From Prevotella sp. (GTDB lineage Bacteria; Bacteroidota; Bacteroidia; Bacteroidales; Bacteroidaceae): 64,000 nt of DNA. The DNA lies in NCBI GenBank assembly GCA_017458005.1, contig JAFTGH010000011.1:62001-126000 (forward strand). Direction: 5' to 3'. Shown in pieces: positions 27,457 to 36,107 of the stretch. The number at the start of each line of letters is the position of its first letter. Positions within the stretch are counted from its first letter, which is position 1. The notes under the pieces are model-generated. The model saw only the letters and a program-made list of their open reading frames with translations. It had not been told where the DNA came from and ran no database searches. Made by a program: the position numbers and the translations under genes.

Positions 27457-28419
27457 ATGAATATGAAATACCGTTCTATAACAATTATCCACTATTTGAA
27501 ATTGAACAAACCTGATTGCCGTATACCTTTGGCATCAGGTATGATTTCAAACAAGACAGATGTGCTGAAGGATGTTTTGAGTTATAAAAATTCGTTGTCG
27601 TTAAACACATTGGGTATGTTTAGCATAGATGAGTTTCAGGATAATACATTTTATGTGGTTGATGGAGACCTTGGGAATGTGACGAAAGAGGAAGTGGATG
27701 CATATGGAACTGCTTTGGCTTATGCCTTCTTGCGACAGATTCAGTGGCTTACCAATGATTTTTGGATGCTTCGTGACAATAGCATCTATCTGAGAGACAG
27801 TTTTCTGTTTGTATATGACAAAGATATAGAAAGAGGCTTTACCTATAAGGCAGATTTGTCTATGATCAACTCTAAAGCGTCAGCTAAAATAGAGCCAACC
27901 ATTTATTCCAAAGAAGAGATTGTAGAACTTGCTAAAGACATGCATCAGATTTCGGTAGAAGAGGTCCGGGCTGGAGGAACCAATTACCGAGATGTCACAC
28001 AGTTTCAGTATTTTAAAAGCGGGAAAATAGGGAGGAAGATGATGGCATGGATCTATGTGTTCCATGCCAGGGGAATAAACGCTCTTACCATCAAGGTGCT
28101 GATGTATATAACGGCCATGGAGGCACTCGTATCGACTTCAACGGCAGAACTAAGTCATCAAGTGGCGGAAAGGGTGGCTATCCTCATTGGTGATAATGCA
28201 ACAGAAAGGCAAACCATCTATCATGACATTAAAAGAGGATACAACATCCGTTCAAAGGCTGCTCATGGTGAACCTCTGAAAGGTACGGAGCAAGAGGTGG
28301 CAGACTTACTTGTAATCCTTGATGAATACCTTCGTAGGATGATGAAACTTGATTTGCCGTATGATTTTGACGATAATAAACTGAACGAGTTCTTCATTAA
28401 GAAATTAATTGGGGAATAG
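27457..28419 (+). CDS. ApeA-like HEPN-domain protein
   Basis: A 320-residue soluble protein. The C-terminal part (about 205-300) matches the ApeA-like HEPN layout: LMYITAMEALVS, SHQVAERVAIL, then YNIRSKAAHGE with the R-x4-H pair R265/H270. HEPN proteins with this motif are usually RNases; in ApeA-type defence a single HEPN protein stops phage by cutting tRNA. The N-terminal 200 residues, which would recognise the trigger, are not identified. It starts 23 bp after membrane protein B. Confidence 0.78.
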   Translation: MNMKYRSITIIHYLKLNKPDCRIPLASGMISNKTDVLKDVLSYKNSLSLNTLGMFSIDEFQDNTFYVVDGDLGNVTKEEVDAYGTALAYAFLRQIQWLTNDFWMLRDNSIYLRDSFLFVYDKDIERGFTYKADLSMINSKASAKIEPTIYSKEEIVELAKDMHQISVEEVRAGGTNYRDVTQFQYFKSGKIGRKMMAWIYVFHARGINALTIKVLMYITAMEALVSTSTAELSHQVAERVAILIGDNATERQTIYHDIKRGYNIRSKAAHGEPLKGTEQEVADLLVILDEYLRRMMKLDLPYDFDDNKLNEFFIKKLIGE

Positions 28420-28474
28420 GACGATGTTTTGTGTGATTACGTTAGGCTATGATGTCGATTCTTAGTTAAGTATA

Positions 28475-31400
28475 ATGAGTGTTCTTATTGTTACCATACT
28501 TCTTTTGACGTCTTTCTTCTTGTATCAAAACAGGAAGACAGAAATAAACGGAGGACTTTGGCGTAATTTGTTTGCAACAATTTCGCTGAAAGTAGTAGAT
28601 TATTTCTGTAAAGGAACGCCGACTAAGGTTGTCATGGCTTTTTTAAGAGGTGCATTTGGTATGTACACAGTGGTTTCATTGGGCTATCCTACGGTTAAAG
28701 CACTATATACAAGTGATGGAACCATGGATTTCTTTGAGATTCTGTTGTCTTGGGATGATGTGAACTGGACTTTTACGATATTTTTCTTAGGAATCATTGC
28801 AGTCGTTGTCATCGCATATTTAATTTGTAATAGATTCGAAAGCAAGCCTATCCGACATATAGAGAAGACTACAGATGCCATCAACCAAACAACTATGGAA
28901 ACTAGTCGAAAAATCGATGAGGTGCTTGGCCTTTTGCAAGACAAACAAAATTCAATTATTCAACATCTGTTGCCGCAGACCATAGAGTGTATTAAAAGGC
29001 TAAAGGTTAAAACTGCCTTGTCTTACCTAACAACAATGAAAGACGAGGTTGAAGCAACCTACCCAGAAGATTACCTCCTTAGGGCAGAACTGCTTTACTG
29101 GATGGGATGTTGTCTTCGCTATACAGATGAAAAGAAAAGTCGCGAGACATTGACTGAAGCGTATGAAATGATGAAGGCTTCAGGAATGGAGAATGCTGAG
29201 ATTGTTGCAGGCATGGTTTATGTGCTTTGTCGGGACGGAAACGAAACAGAGGCCAAGGAACTTGCGACACATCTTCGCGAACTTGACGCTAACAATGTAT
29301 GGATTTTGGTTCCAAGATTGCATTTTGAAGACGATTTGGAAAGGGCTTATGCTAGTATCAAGAGTTTAACTGATAAGCCGATATTTGTTTTAGGCAATGA
29401 GTTAATGATTCGAACAAAACAATTGGGGAGCATTCATTCCGTATTTGATGAATGCGGGAACCTGTCGCAGGATGATGTGACGTTTGACAATCTTCCTTTA
29501 TGGGTTGTTATGCTTTCTGCTACATTAAATCAGTTTACCCAAACTTGGTCTATTATGCCTCCTGGCGGCAACTTGTCAAATGAGGAATCTGAAAGATTGT
29601 TTCAATTGACGGAAGAATACTTGGCTGGTTTGAAAAAAACGGAGATAAAGAATATACTGCAAGACACCGAATATCTTCATGCTTTGACAGGTTACTGCCA
29701 TGACAAGGATATAAAATGGATTGGAGAAATGAAGGACTGTAAACCAACGGAAGGGCATAAGGATATTTATACGATATCATTGTCTGCCATCCTTTTGGAC
29801 TCTGGACAGAGTTCGGAAGCTTTGAATTTATTAAAAGAATTTGAGGTAGACGAGACAAGTGCTGGAATACTACACTATAGAATCCATATAGCCTTGTCTT
29901 TGGGTGATTTTGATGACATTAAGGAGTCATTTGCGTTGGCCGCTGATCGACAGGTGGCTATTCCTGACGTTTATCTAAATTATTTTATTAGTGTCGCTCG
30001 AATACATTATGAGGTTGTCAAGGATTATGTCTGGCTGCTTAAGATAGAAAATTCTCTAAGTGAGAAAGTCTATCACCAGATGTTGAATTTCTTCTCTGGG
30101 AAAGAAGTCGATGTAGATTTTCTGATGAAGAATGATGCTGAAATAAATGCCATTTTCTCTCCATTCATTGCATTGGTCTATCGTAAATTTGTCAACTTGG
30201 ACAAGGCTCTGGAAAAAGCAAAGAGTTGCGTTAACTATCATGTTCTGGATCTGCGCACTTACATCTATATTGATTTGTTGTCAAGTGATGTGTCGAAAAC
30301 AAAGGAGCTTTATCATTTCCTAAAGGTAATAAGGCAGAATGGTGTGCGTGGCGATGACAGATTACTGATTAGCGAACTGAATATGGCAGAGAAAATTCAG
30401 GACTATGATAATGCTGTAGAAATATCTGCCCTGCTATTGGAAAGCGACCCAAGCAATGCTGGTTATCTAGAACATAGACTACTAGCGTTATGCTCATGTG
30501 GAGACCACGAAGATGACATTCTTAGTTACAAGGAGCGATTGGGTGGTATGTCGTTTAATGATGATCAGGTACGTAACATCTTTAATGTCTACCATATTAT
30601 TGGGGAAGAGGAAATCGCTCTCGAATTTCTATATCAGAATACTATACTTCATCCGTCGCAAATACTTCGTGATTTCTTCTTTCAGGTGTGGCTTAATGAT
30701 AAATTTTCCAAATTGATCCTGAAGCAAGGTGATGAAGTGCTAGAAGACTCTTATATCCTATATACGGACAGCGATAAGGAAATATATGATGTGGTATCAA
30801 GAGGGAGTGCGTTAGAAGATTTTATCGGTAAGAAACCAGGGGAGAGTATTGTTATTAAAGATTATAAGGGAGAGAGGTTACTGACGGTGAATGCTGTATT
30901 TAATAAGTACTTCAAACTGGTACGAGAGATACAGGAGGACATATCACAGCATAAGAGTAAGACTATAATTTCATTTGATACAAATGAGATAAACTTTGAA
31001 GAAGACCCTTTGGGCGCATTGCTGAAGATAGCAGGAAGAACCCCAGAGCAAAATGATGCTCACAAGACAGACCTCATGAACTATGAGCAAGGGCAGCTTT
31101 CATTGCTTGCTTTTGCAAAAGATCACGAACCAATTAGTAGTTTATATGACTTACTGTTTGGAGATTTTTGCGTGTATTCATTGCCAGATCAGACAGTGAA
31201 GGCTTTCATTGATAATAATGAAATTAATATCAAAGACAAAGTAATTGTTTTGGATTTGTCATCATTGATCCTGTTACATGAGCTTGATGCGCAGTTTGGC
31301 GTTGTTATTCCAATGAAACTCCTTATACCGCAGGGCATTGCTAAAATGATAGATTCTTCTATTATTCATGAACTTAAGGGAATGCCCTCATTCTTTGGCC

Positions 31401-32104
31401 AGCGTGTAGCCCAGAAACTAAAATTAGACCCGCCCCATGACGGAGAAAGTCCTTTCGTGACAAAACTGAGGATGCTGAAAGATTGGACAGAGAAAAACTG
31501 CGAAACTGTTATAGTGGAAGAAAAATTGAATGTTGATACATCAACGATAAGAACGGCTCTTATTTCTATACCGGCAGAGAGTTTATTGTTGGCAAATAGT
31601 AGAAAAGGAATTCTTATAACAGAAGATTGGAGCTTCTGTCGACAACTAGCATCTGTATTTCCTGTAATGAGTGTTAGCAATTTGTTATATACCTTAGGGT
31701 TTAACAAATATCAGGAAGTTACTGAATATCTGACGACTTGTTGTAGAACAGGACAGGTCGTAAAAAGTGAGTTTATTTGTGGGGAATATGAAAAAAGTGT
31801 AAATAAAGAGTACAACATTTTTCAGCATTGTATAACCTGTATAGAGAAGAATGGCCATTTATATAGGGAGGCGATTGAGTCTGCCATTAAGATGACATCT
31901 GGTATTATTTTGCCAGCCACAACATTGGCGACAACATCTTTGTTGATAGCCATGTTTAAGTCTGTACCTGCGAATACGGTATTGAAATTATATATGTTTG
32001 CCTATCGTTTTTCAGACAATACTACATATAGAGAAGCTCTTACTAATGCTCTTAGGATATATCGTCCTGATTTCTTCCATGAAGGACTTCAAAGTGGTAT
32101 ATAA
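28475..32104 (+). CDS. Membrane-anchored TPR protein with C-terminal PIN-like nuclease domain
   Basis: A 1209-residue protein. Hydrophobic helices lie at about 2-17, 53-76 and 97-118. Residues about 155-750 are helical hairpins of TPR type. A PIN-like domain follows at about 915-1070: VIVLDLSSL with D927, an acidic residue in KMIDSSIIHEL, E1035 in IPAESLLLANS and D1051 in ILITEDWSF, ordered as in PIN RNases. The C-terminal 150 residues are helical. Such TPR-PIN proteins are found in Bacteroidales islands but are not characterised as far as I know. It is 55 bp after the HEPN gene and closes the run of large genes. A membrane-tethered RNase is the simplest reading. Confidence 0.72.
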   Translation: MSVLIVTILLLTSFFLYQNRKTEINGGLWRNLFATISLKVVDYFCKGTPTKVVMAFLRGAFGMYTVVSLGYPTVKALYTSDGTMDFFEILLSWDDVNWTFTIFFLGIIAVVVIAYLICNRFESKPIRHIEKTTDAINQTTMETSRKIDEVLGLLQDKQNSIIQHLLPQTIECIKRLKVKTALSYLTTMKDEVEATYPEDYLLRAELLYWMGCCLRYTDEKKSRETLTEAYEMMKASGMENAEIVAGMVYVLCRDGNETEAKELATHLRELDANNVWILVPRLHFEDDLERAYASIKSLTDKPIFVLGNELMIRTKQLGSIHSVFDECGNLSQDDVTFDNLPLWVVMLSATLNQFTQTWSIMPPGGNLSNEESERLFQLTEEYLAGLKKTEIKNILQDTEYLHALTGYCHDKDIKWIGEMKDCKPTEGHKDIYTISLSAILLDSGQSSEALNLLKEFEVDETSAGILHYRIHIALSLGDFDDIKESFALAADRQVAIPDVYLNYFISVARIHYEVVKDYVWLLKIENSLSEKVYHQMLNFFSGKEVDVDFLMKNDAEINAIFSPFIALVYRKFVNLDKALEKAKSCVNYHVLDLRTYIYIDLLSSDVSKTKELYHFLKVIRQNGVRGDDRLLISELNMAEKIQDYDNAVEISALLLESDPSNAGYLEHRLLALCSCGDHEDDILSYKERLGGMSFNDDQVRNIFNVYHIIGEEEIALEFLYQNTILHPSQILRDFFFQVWLNDKFSKLILKQGDEVLEDSYILYTDSDKEIYDVVSRGSALEDFIGKKPGESIVIKDYKGERLLTVNAVFNKYFKLVREIQEDISQHKSKTIISFDTNEINFEEDPLGALLKIAGRTPEQNDAHKTDLMNYEQGQLSLLAFAKDHEPISSLYDLLFGDFCVYSLPDQTVKAFIDNNEINIKDKVIVLDLSSLILLHELDAQFGVVIPMKLLIPQGIAKMIDSSIIHELKGMPSFFGQRVAQKLKLDPPHDGESPFVTKLRMLKDWTEKNCETVIVEEKLNVDTSTIRTALISIPAESLLLANSRKGILITEDWSFCRQLASVFPVMSVSNLLYTLGFNKYQEVTEYLTTCCRTGQVVKSEFICGEYEKSVNKEYNIFQHCITCIEKNGHLYREAIESAIKMTSGIILPATTLATTSLLIAMFKSVPANTVLKLYMFAYRFSDNTTYREALTNALRIYRPDFFHEGLQSGI

Positions 32105-32138
32105 AATAGCGTATATTTTAATAGATGGGAGATTTGTT

Positions 32139-32372
32139 ATGACGCAGGACGAAAGGTGGATTGCAAGATATAATGAGGTGAGGGCGTTTATTGAGGCTAA
32201 TCACCGGAATCCGTCGAAGTATGATGCGGAGGAGAGAGGCGACTATTATACGTGGATGAAGCATAACAGGAAGGTGATGAATGCAGGGAAGATGAAGCCT
32301 GAGAGGGTGGTGAAATTCAAGGAACTGCTTGAACTGACGGAAAAGTATAAGCGAGTCAATCAGTACCAATGA
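32139..32372 (+). CDS. Small helicase-associated (HA) domain protein
   Basis: A 77-residue protein starting at 32139, since codons upstream lie in the previous gene's 3' end. It is one helicase-associated domain (RWIARYNEVRAFIEANHRNPSK), the helical unit that in large helicases binds nucleic acid; here it stands alone. Small free-standing HA proteins occur in Bacteroidales near mobile islands. Function unknown. Confidence 0.65.
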   Translation: MTQDERWIARYNEVRAFIEANHRNPSKYDAEERGDYYTWMKHNRKVMNAGKMKPERVVKFKELLELTEKYKRVNQYQ

Positions 32373-32397
32373 TGGATGGGGAATGATAGTTGAGGGC

Positions 32398-32438
32398 ATC
32401 CTCCGACACGGTTTGTAAAGGACGGTGTCGGGGGATGT
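32398..32438. terminator. Hairpin after the defence island
   Basis: CATCCTCCGACAC and GTGTCGGGGGATG pair across a 15-nt loop. There is no T-run, so factor-independent termination is uncertain, but it marks the end of the island transcript. Confidence 0.5.
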
Positions 32439-32483
32439 TGCGTTAAAATGAGGAGGAAAGCGTAAAAAAATGAGGACAATGTA

Positions 32484-32513
32484 TTGAGGTTTCGAAAAAA
32501 AGAGTTATCTTTG
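32484..32513 (+). promoter_or_regulatory. Promoter of the WecA-like operon
   Basis: TTG at 32484-32486, 19-bp spacer, TATCTTTG at 32506-32513, a full match to the Bacteroidetes consensus, 17 bp before the ATG at 32531. Confidence 0.75.
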
Positions 32514-32530
32514 CACGTAATATAATATAA

Positions 32531-32878
32531 ATGAATCAAATGGATAAAGAACAGATTCTGCAGAAGGAGGCAGAGAATAACGGACAGACGATTTACCTGT
32601 ATTATGACAGTATGGCAGGAATGTATCTCGCATTTGGGCTTTCTGCGTATTATACTACCATGGTGACAGAACCGTATGTCTCGTATTCAGAGGAGATGAA
32701 GATGCCAGTGGCTTTGTTGAGGAGGCAACATATTTTGTTTCTAAGACAGAGTTTGAAGAAGATAGACCATCAAGTGAAGGGGTTCTATGTATTCCAATTG
32801 AAACAGACCGTCGGAGACGGTGGCTATGCTAAGTGGTCAATGAAAGTACAGGAGCGTTACGTGAAAGTGTTGAGTTAA
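32531..32878 (+). CDS. Small conserved-looking unknown protein before WecA-like gene
   Basis: A 115-residue protein (ATG at 32531; another at 32540 would remove three residues). It has a mixed alpha/beta composition with IYLYYDSMAGMYLAFGLSAY and no membrane helix or catalytic motif. It follows a strong promoter and precedes the glycosylphosphotransferase by 17 bp, so it is the first gene of that operon. No family recognised. Confidence 0.65.
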   Translation: MNQMDKEQILQKEAENNGQTIYLYYDSMAGMYLAFGLSAYYTTMVTEPYVSYSEEMKMPVALLRRQHILFLRQSLKKIDHQVKGFYVFQLKQTVGDGGYAKWSMKVQERYVKVLS

Positions 32879-32895
32879 CAGAAAATAATCTGATT

Positions 32896-34125
32896 ATGAA
32901 TTACACAGGTCTTGCATTTTTTGTCATGATCGTGGCAATGGCGGTTTCGGCAGTGGTATTTCCTCCAGTACTGAAATATGCCAAGGATCATGATATTGTA
33001 GATAATCCCAATGCTCGAAAGTTGCAGCGTGTGCCTGTGCCAGTGATGGGGGGTGTGGTTGTCTATTGCGGTATCATCACAGGTGTTATACTCTTGTCTG
33101 GAATATTAGGGCGGCCTGTAATGTTATGGGGACTTCTTGGTATGACCGTCATGTTGATAGTGGGTGTCTGGGATGACATAAAGGATATCTCGGCTATTTT
33201 GCGGCTACTTATAGAGATCGCTGTGGTAGGCGCATTTATGTGGTATACGGGCTTCTATATTGACAGTTTCCATGGTCTATGGGGGGTCTATGAATTGCAT
33301 CCCGCTTTCGCTATTCCCTTCTCTTTATTTGTTGGGGTAGGGGTGATTAATGCTGTGAATCTGATAGATGGAGTAGATGGCTATGCATCTGGTTATGGAA
33401 TTCTGGCATGTGGTTGTTTCGCATTGATGTTCTGGTCAGTATGGTCACCATCAATGGTCTGTCTTGCCATGGTGGTTATCGGTGCGTTGATACCCTTTTT
33501 TATGCATAATGTATTTGGGGTACGCTCCAAAATGTTTATTGGTGATGGCGGTACCTTGATGATGGGTATGTTAATGGTTGCTCTGTCTTTCTATTCTATC
33601 TCTTCAAAAGGTCCTTGTGCTGCTCTGGCAAAGAGTGAGGGGGCAGGATTAGCAGCATTCTGTTTGGCTGTTCTATGCATTCCTGTCTTTGATACGATAC
33701 GAGTGATGACTGCTCGTATCTTGCGTGGTCGTTCTCCGTTTAGTCCTGATAAAACGCATTTGCATCATATGTTTATTGATATGGGCTTCTCTCATCTGGG
33801 AGCGGGAGTGTTTATCCTCTTTATCAATCTTTTGATAGTGGGTGTTTGGTTGCTTTTATGGAAAATGGGAGCATCTATTGATGTTCAGACGTATGTGGTA
33901 CTTTTCTTGGGTGTTATGGTGACCACAGGTTTCTATAAGTTCATGAAGATTCAGCAGAATGGTGGTAAAATTGACGAGGAAGGTTATCCTGAAGGTACGA
34001 GATTGTGGTATGTGGCCTGTCGTATGGGTGATGCCAGCCATTTTGAGAAGGGAATCATTTGGCGTACGTTCCGCTGGTTGATGGATGGTTCTTTTTTAGG
34101 GGGGGGTAAGAAAGTTTATAGATAA
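32896..34125 (+). CDS. WecA/MraY-family undecaprenyl-phosphate glycosyl-1-phosphate transferase
   Basis: A 409-residue membrane protein with about ten helices; the ATG at 32896 opens the first one. Family motifs in order: DNPNARKLQRVPVPVMGG, a VGVWDD aspartate pair, NAVNLIDGVDGYASG (metal-binding Asp and Asn), KMFIGDGG and the cytoplasmic histidine motif DKTHLHH. These enzymes start lipid-linked glycan synthesis by moving a sugar phosphate, usually GlcNAc-1-P, from a UDP-sugar to undecaprenyl phosphate. It could prime the polysaccharide made by genes elsewhere in the window. The C-terminal 70 residues after the last helix are soluble. Confidence 0.9.
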   Translation: MNYTGLAFFVMIVAMAVSAVVFPPVLKYAKDHDIVDNPNARKLQRVPVPVMGGVVVYCGIITGVILLSGILGRPVMLWGLLGMTVMLIVGVWDDIKDISAILRLLIEIAVVGAFMWYTGFYIDSFHGLWGVYELHPAFAIPFSLFVGVGVINAVNLIDGVDGYASGYGILACGCFALMFWSVWSPSMVCLAMVVIGALIPFFMHNVFGVRSKMFIGDGGTLMMGMLMVALSFYSISSKGPCAALAKSEGAGLAAFCLAVLCIPVFDTIRVMTARILRGRSPFSPDKTHLHHMFIDMGFSHLGAGVFILFINLLIVGVWLLLWKMGASIDVQTYVVLFLGVMVTTGFYKFMKIQQNGGKIDEEGYPEGTRLWYVACRMGDASHFEKGIIWRTFRWLMDGSFLGGGKKVYR

Positions 34126-34204
34126 ACTTTTGGTAAGTAAGTAGTCTATAGAATATACCAATTGACAAAGATTAAACATTAAAACTAAAAATATTTAGAC
34201 TAAA

Positions 34205-35569
34205 ATGACAAAACAGAAGAAATTTATTTTGCAGGAGAGTGAGATTCCAACACAGTGGTATAACATCTTGGCGGATATGCCTAATAAACCACTGCCTCCG
34301 ATTCATCCTGCTACGAAACAACCATTGAGTTGGCAAGACTTGGCACATATCTTCCCGGAGGAGTGCTCTAAACAGGAACTGGACATGGAGCATCGATGGA
34401 TTGACATCCCTGAGGAGGTGCTCGAGAAATATAAGTTCTATCGCTCTACACCGTTGGTACGTGCCTATGAACTGGAGAAGGCGATAGATACTCCTGCCCA
34501 TATCTATTTCAAGAATGAGTCGACGAACCCCTTAGGATCGCATAAGATCAACTCGGCATTGCCACAGTGCTACTATGCGAAGCAGGAGGGTACGACGAAC
34601 GTGACGACAGAGACGGGTGCAGGACAGTGGGGCGCTGCCCTCTCTTATGCGGCTAAGATATTCGGACTGGACTGTGCGGTATATCAGGTGAAACTGACGA
34701 TGCAGCAGAAACCGTATCGCTCGAGTATCATGCGTACGTTTGGGGCTGCTGTGACGGGCTCTCCCTCGATGTCTACCCGTGCGGGTAAGGATATCCTGAC
34801 ATTGGATCCGACACATCCTGGCTCGTTGGGTACGGCAATCTCTGAGGCGGTGGAACTTGCCACGACGACACCTCACTGTAAGTATGTGCTGGGCTCGGTA
34901 TTGAACCACGTGGCACTGCACCAGTCGATCATCGGACTGGAGGCTGAGAAGCAGATGGCGATGGCGGGGGAGTATCCCGACATGGTGATTGCCTGCTTCG
35001 GTGGTGGTAGTAACTTCGGTGGTATCGCCTTCCCCTTCATGCGTCATAACATCCTGGAGGGTAAGAAAACGGAGTTTATCGCTGCTGAGCCGGATAGTTG
35101 TCCGAAACTGACGCGTGGTAAGTTCCAGTATGACTTCGGTGACGAGGCTGGTTACACGCCACTGCTGCCGATGTACACATTGGGTCATCAGTTTAAACCG
35201 AGTAATATCCATGCGGGTGGCTTGCGCTACCATGGTGCTGGTATGATCGTATCGCAGTTGATCAAGGATGGTTATATGAAGGGTGTGGATATCCCGCAAC
35301 TGGAGACCTTTGACGCGGGAATGTTGTTTGCCCGTACGGAGGGTATCATCCCTGCTCCGGAGAGTTGTCATGCCATCGCTGCCACGATTCGTGAGGCGAA
35401 GAAGTGTAAGGAGACGGGGGAGGAGAAAGTGATTCTCTTTAACCTCTCTGGGCATGGGTTGATTGATATGCCGTCGTATGAGCAGTTTATCAGTGGGGAT
35501 CTGCAGAATTATTCTGTCAGTGACGCGGAGATTGAACATAATGTTTCTCAGTTGGAGAAAATTATTTAA
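34205..35569 (+). CDS. trpB: TrpB2-type tryptophan synthase beta chain
   Basis: A 454-residue PLP enzyme. STNPLGSHKINSA contains the PLP lysine K114; ETGAGQWG follows, and GGGSNFGG forms the phosphate cup. The longer N-terminal part and the GSLGTAISEAVE stretch fit the TrpB2 branch, not the classical TrpB1. These enzymes join indole and serine to make tryptophan; TrpB2 often works without a TrpA partner, and no trpA is next to it. It stands alone, 79 bp after the WecA-like gene, with a strong terminator behind it. CGT-rich codon use contrasts with the AGA/ATA-rich island genes upstream. Confidence 0.9.
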   Translation: MTKQKKFILQESEIPTQWYNILADMPNKPLPPIHPATKQPLSWQDLAHIFPEECSKQELDMEHRWIDIPEEVLEKYKFYRSTPLVRAYELEKAIDTPAHIYFKNESTNPLGSHKINSALPQCYYAKQEGTTNVTTETGAGQWGAALSYAAKIFGLDCAVYQVKLTMQQKPYRSSIMRTFGAAVTGSPSMSTRAGKDILTLDPTHPGSLGTAISEAVELATTTPHCKYVLGSVLNHVALHQSIIGLEAEKQMAMAGEYPDMVIACFGGGSNFGGIAFPFMRHNILEGKKTEFIAAEPDSCPKLTRGKFQYDFGDEAGYTPLLPMYTLGHQFKPSNIHAGGLRYHGAGMIVSQLIKDGYMKGVDIPQLETFDAGMLFARTEGIIPAPESCHAIAATIREAKKCKETGEEKVILFNLSGHGLIDMPSYEQFISGDLQNYSVSDAEIEHNVSQLEKII

Positions 35570-35576
35570 AAGACAA

Positions 35577-35607
35577 AAAGGAAGGGATAACCCCTTCCTT
35601 TTTTTAT
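35577..35607 (+). terminator. Rho-independent terminator of trpB
   Basis: GGAAGGG-ATAA-CCCCTTCC stem-loop followed by a run of Ts, 10 bp after the stop codon. Confidence 0.9.
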
Positions 35608-36107
35608 TCTATCCCAATTCTTTCATTTCTTTCTCTGGAGAAAGAAACGAAACAAAGAAAGAGAGCGAAAACGGTCCTGGGCTCGGGGTCGTCTGTCCGA
35701 TTTTCGTAATCACTCAAAGAACTCGCTCGCTAACGCTCACTCAGACAGCATTTCGTATTTCGTTCCTCAGGCTGCTTACGCCCCCTGAGACTCAATGAAG
35801 ATTCCGAAAATAGGACAGACTGTAAACACCCCTCGTGCGGGAATGTTTTCGAATAAGGCTACGCCGACCGAGGAAACTTCACACACGAAATAGGAGCATC
35901 GACGACGACCAGCGTTTAGCGTAGGCGTCGTCAAAAAATAAGGCGTCGTCCCGCCTTACCAAAACACAGCAGGTGGTGGCGGTTCTGCCGCCGCCTGCTT
36001 TTTTCCTTCCCAGAGGGGAGGAAAGACAAAGGAGAGGTGGAGCCCCTCCTGGCAAGGAGGGGACTGGGGAGGTCGAAAAAAGAATTATAAAGAAAAGAAG
36101 TTTCTTT
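35608..36107. other. Gene-free interval with structured repeats
   Basis: About 500 bp between convergent genes. It holds a TTTCTCTGGAGAAA palindrome (35631), a GC-richer block with GCTCGCTAACGCTCACTC, a GACGACG/CGTCGTC inverted pair (35902-35940), a terminator-like hairpin (35969-36005) and a purine-rich stretch before the symporter stop. Short frames here have no coding character. Confidence 0.6.
35969..36005 (+). terminator. GC-rich hairpin with T-run
   Basis: GCAGGTGGTGGCGG and GCCGCCGCCTGC pair (with G-U pairs) around TTCT, followed by seven Ts on the + strand. It would stop + strand transcription before the convergent symporter gene. Confidence 0.65.

Noticed and set aside
34532-35539. 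335-codon open frame opposite trpB
   Set aside because: It is a shadow of a well-supported gene, is very Arg/His/Thr-rich and has no recognisable domain.
35463-35798. 111-codon frame after trpB
   Set aside because: It begins inside trpB in another frame and runs through the terminator and a repeat-rich region.
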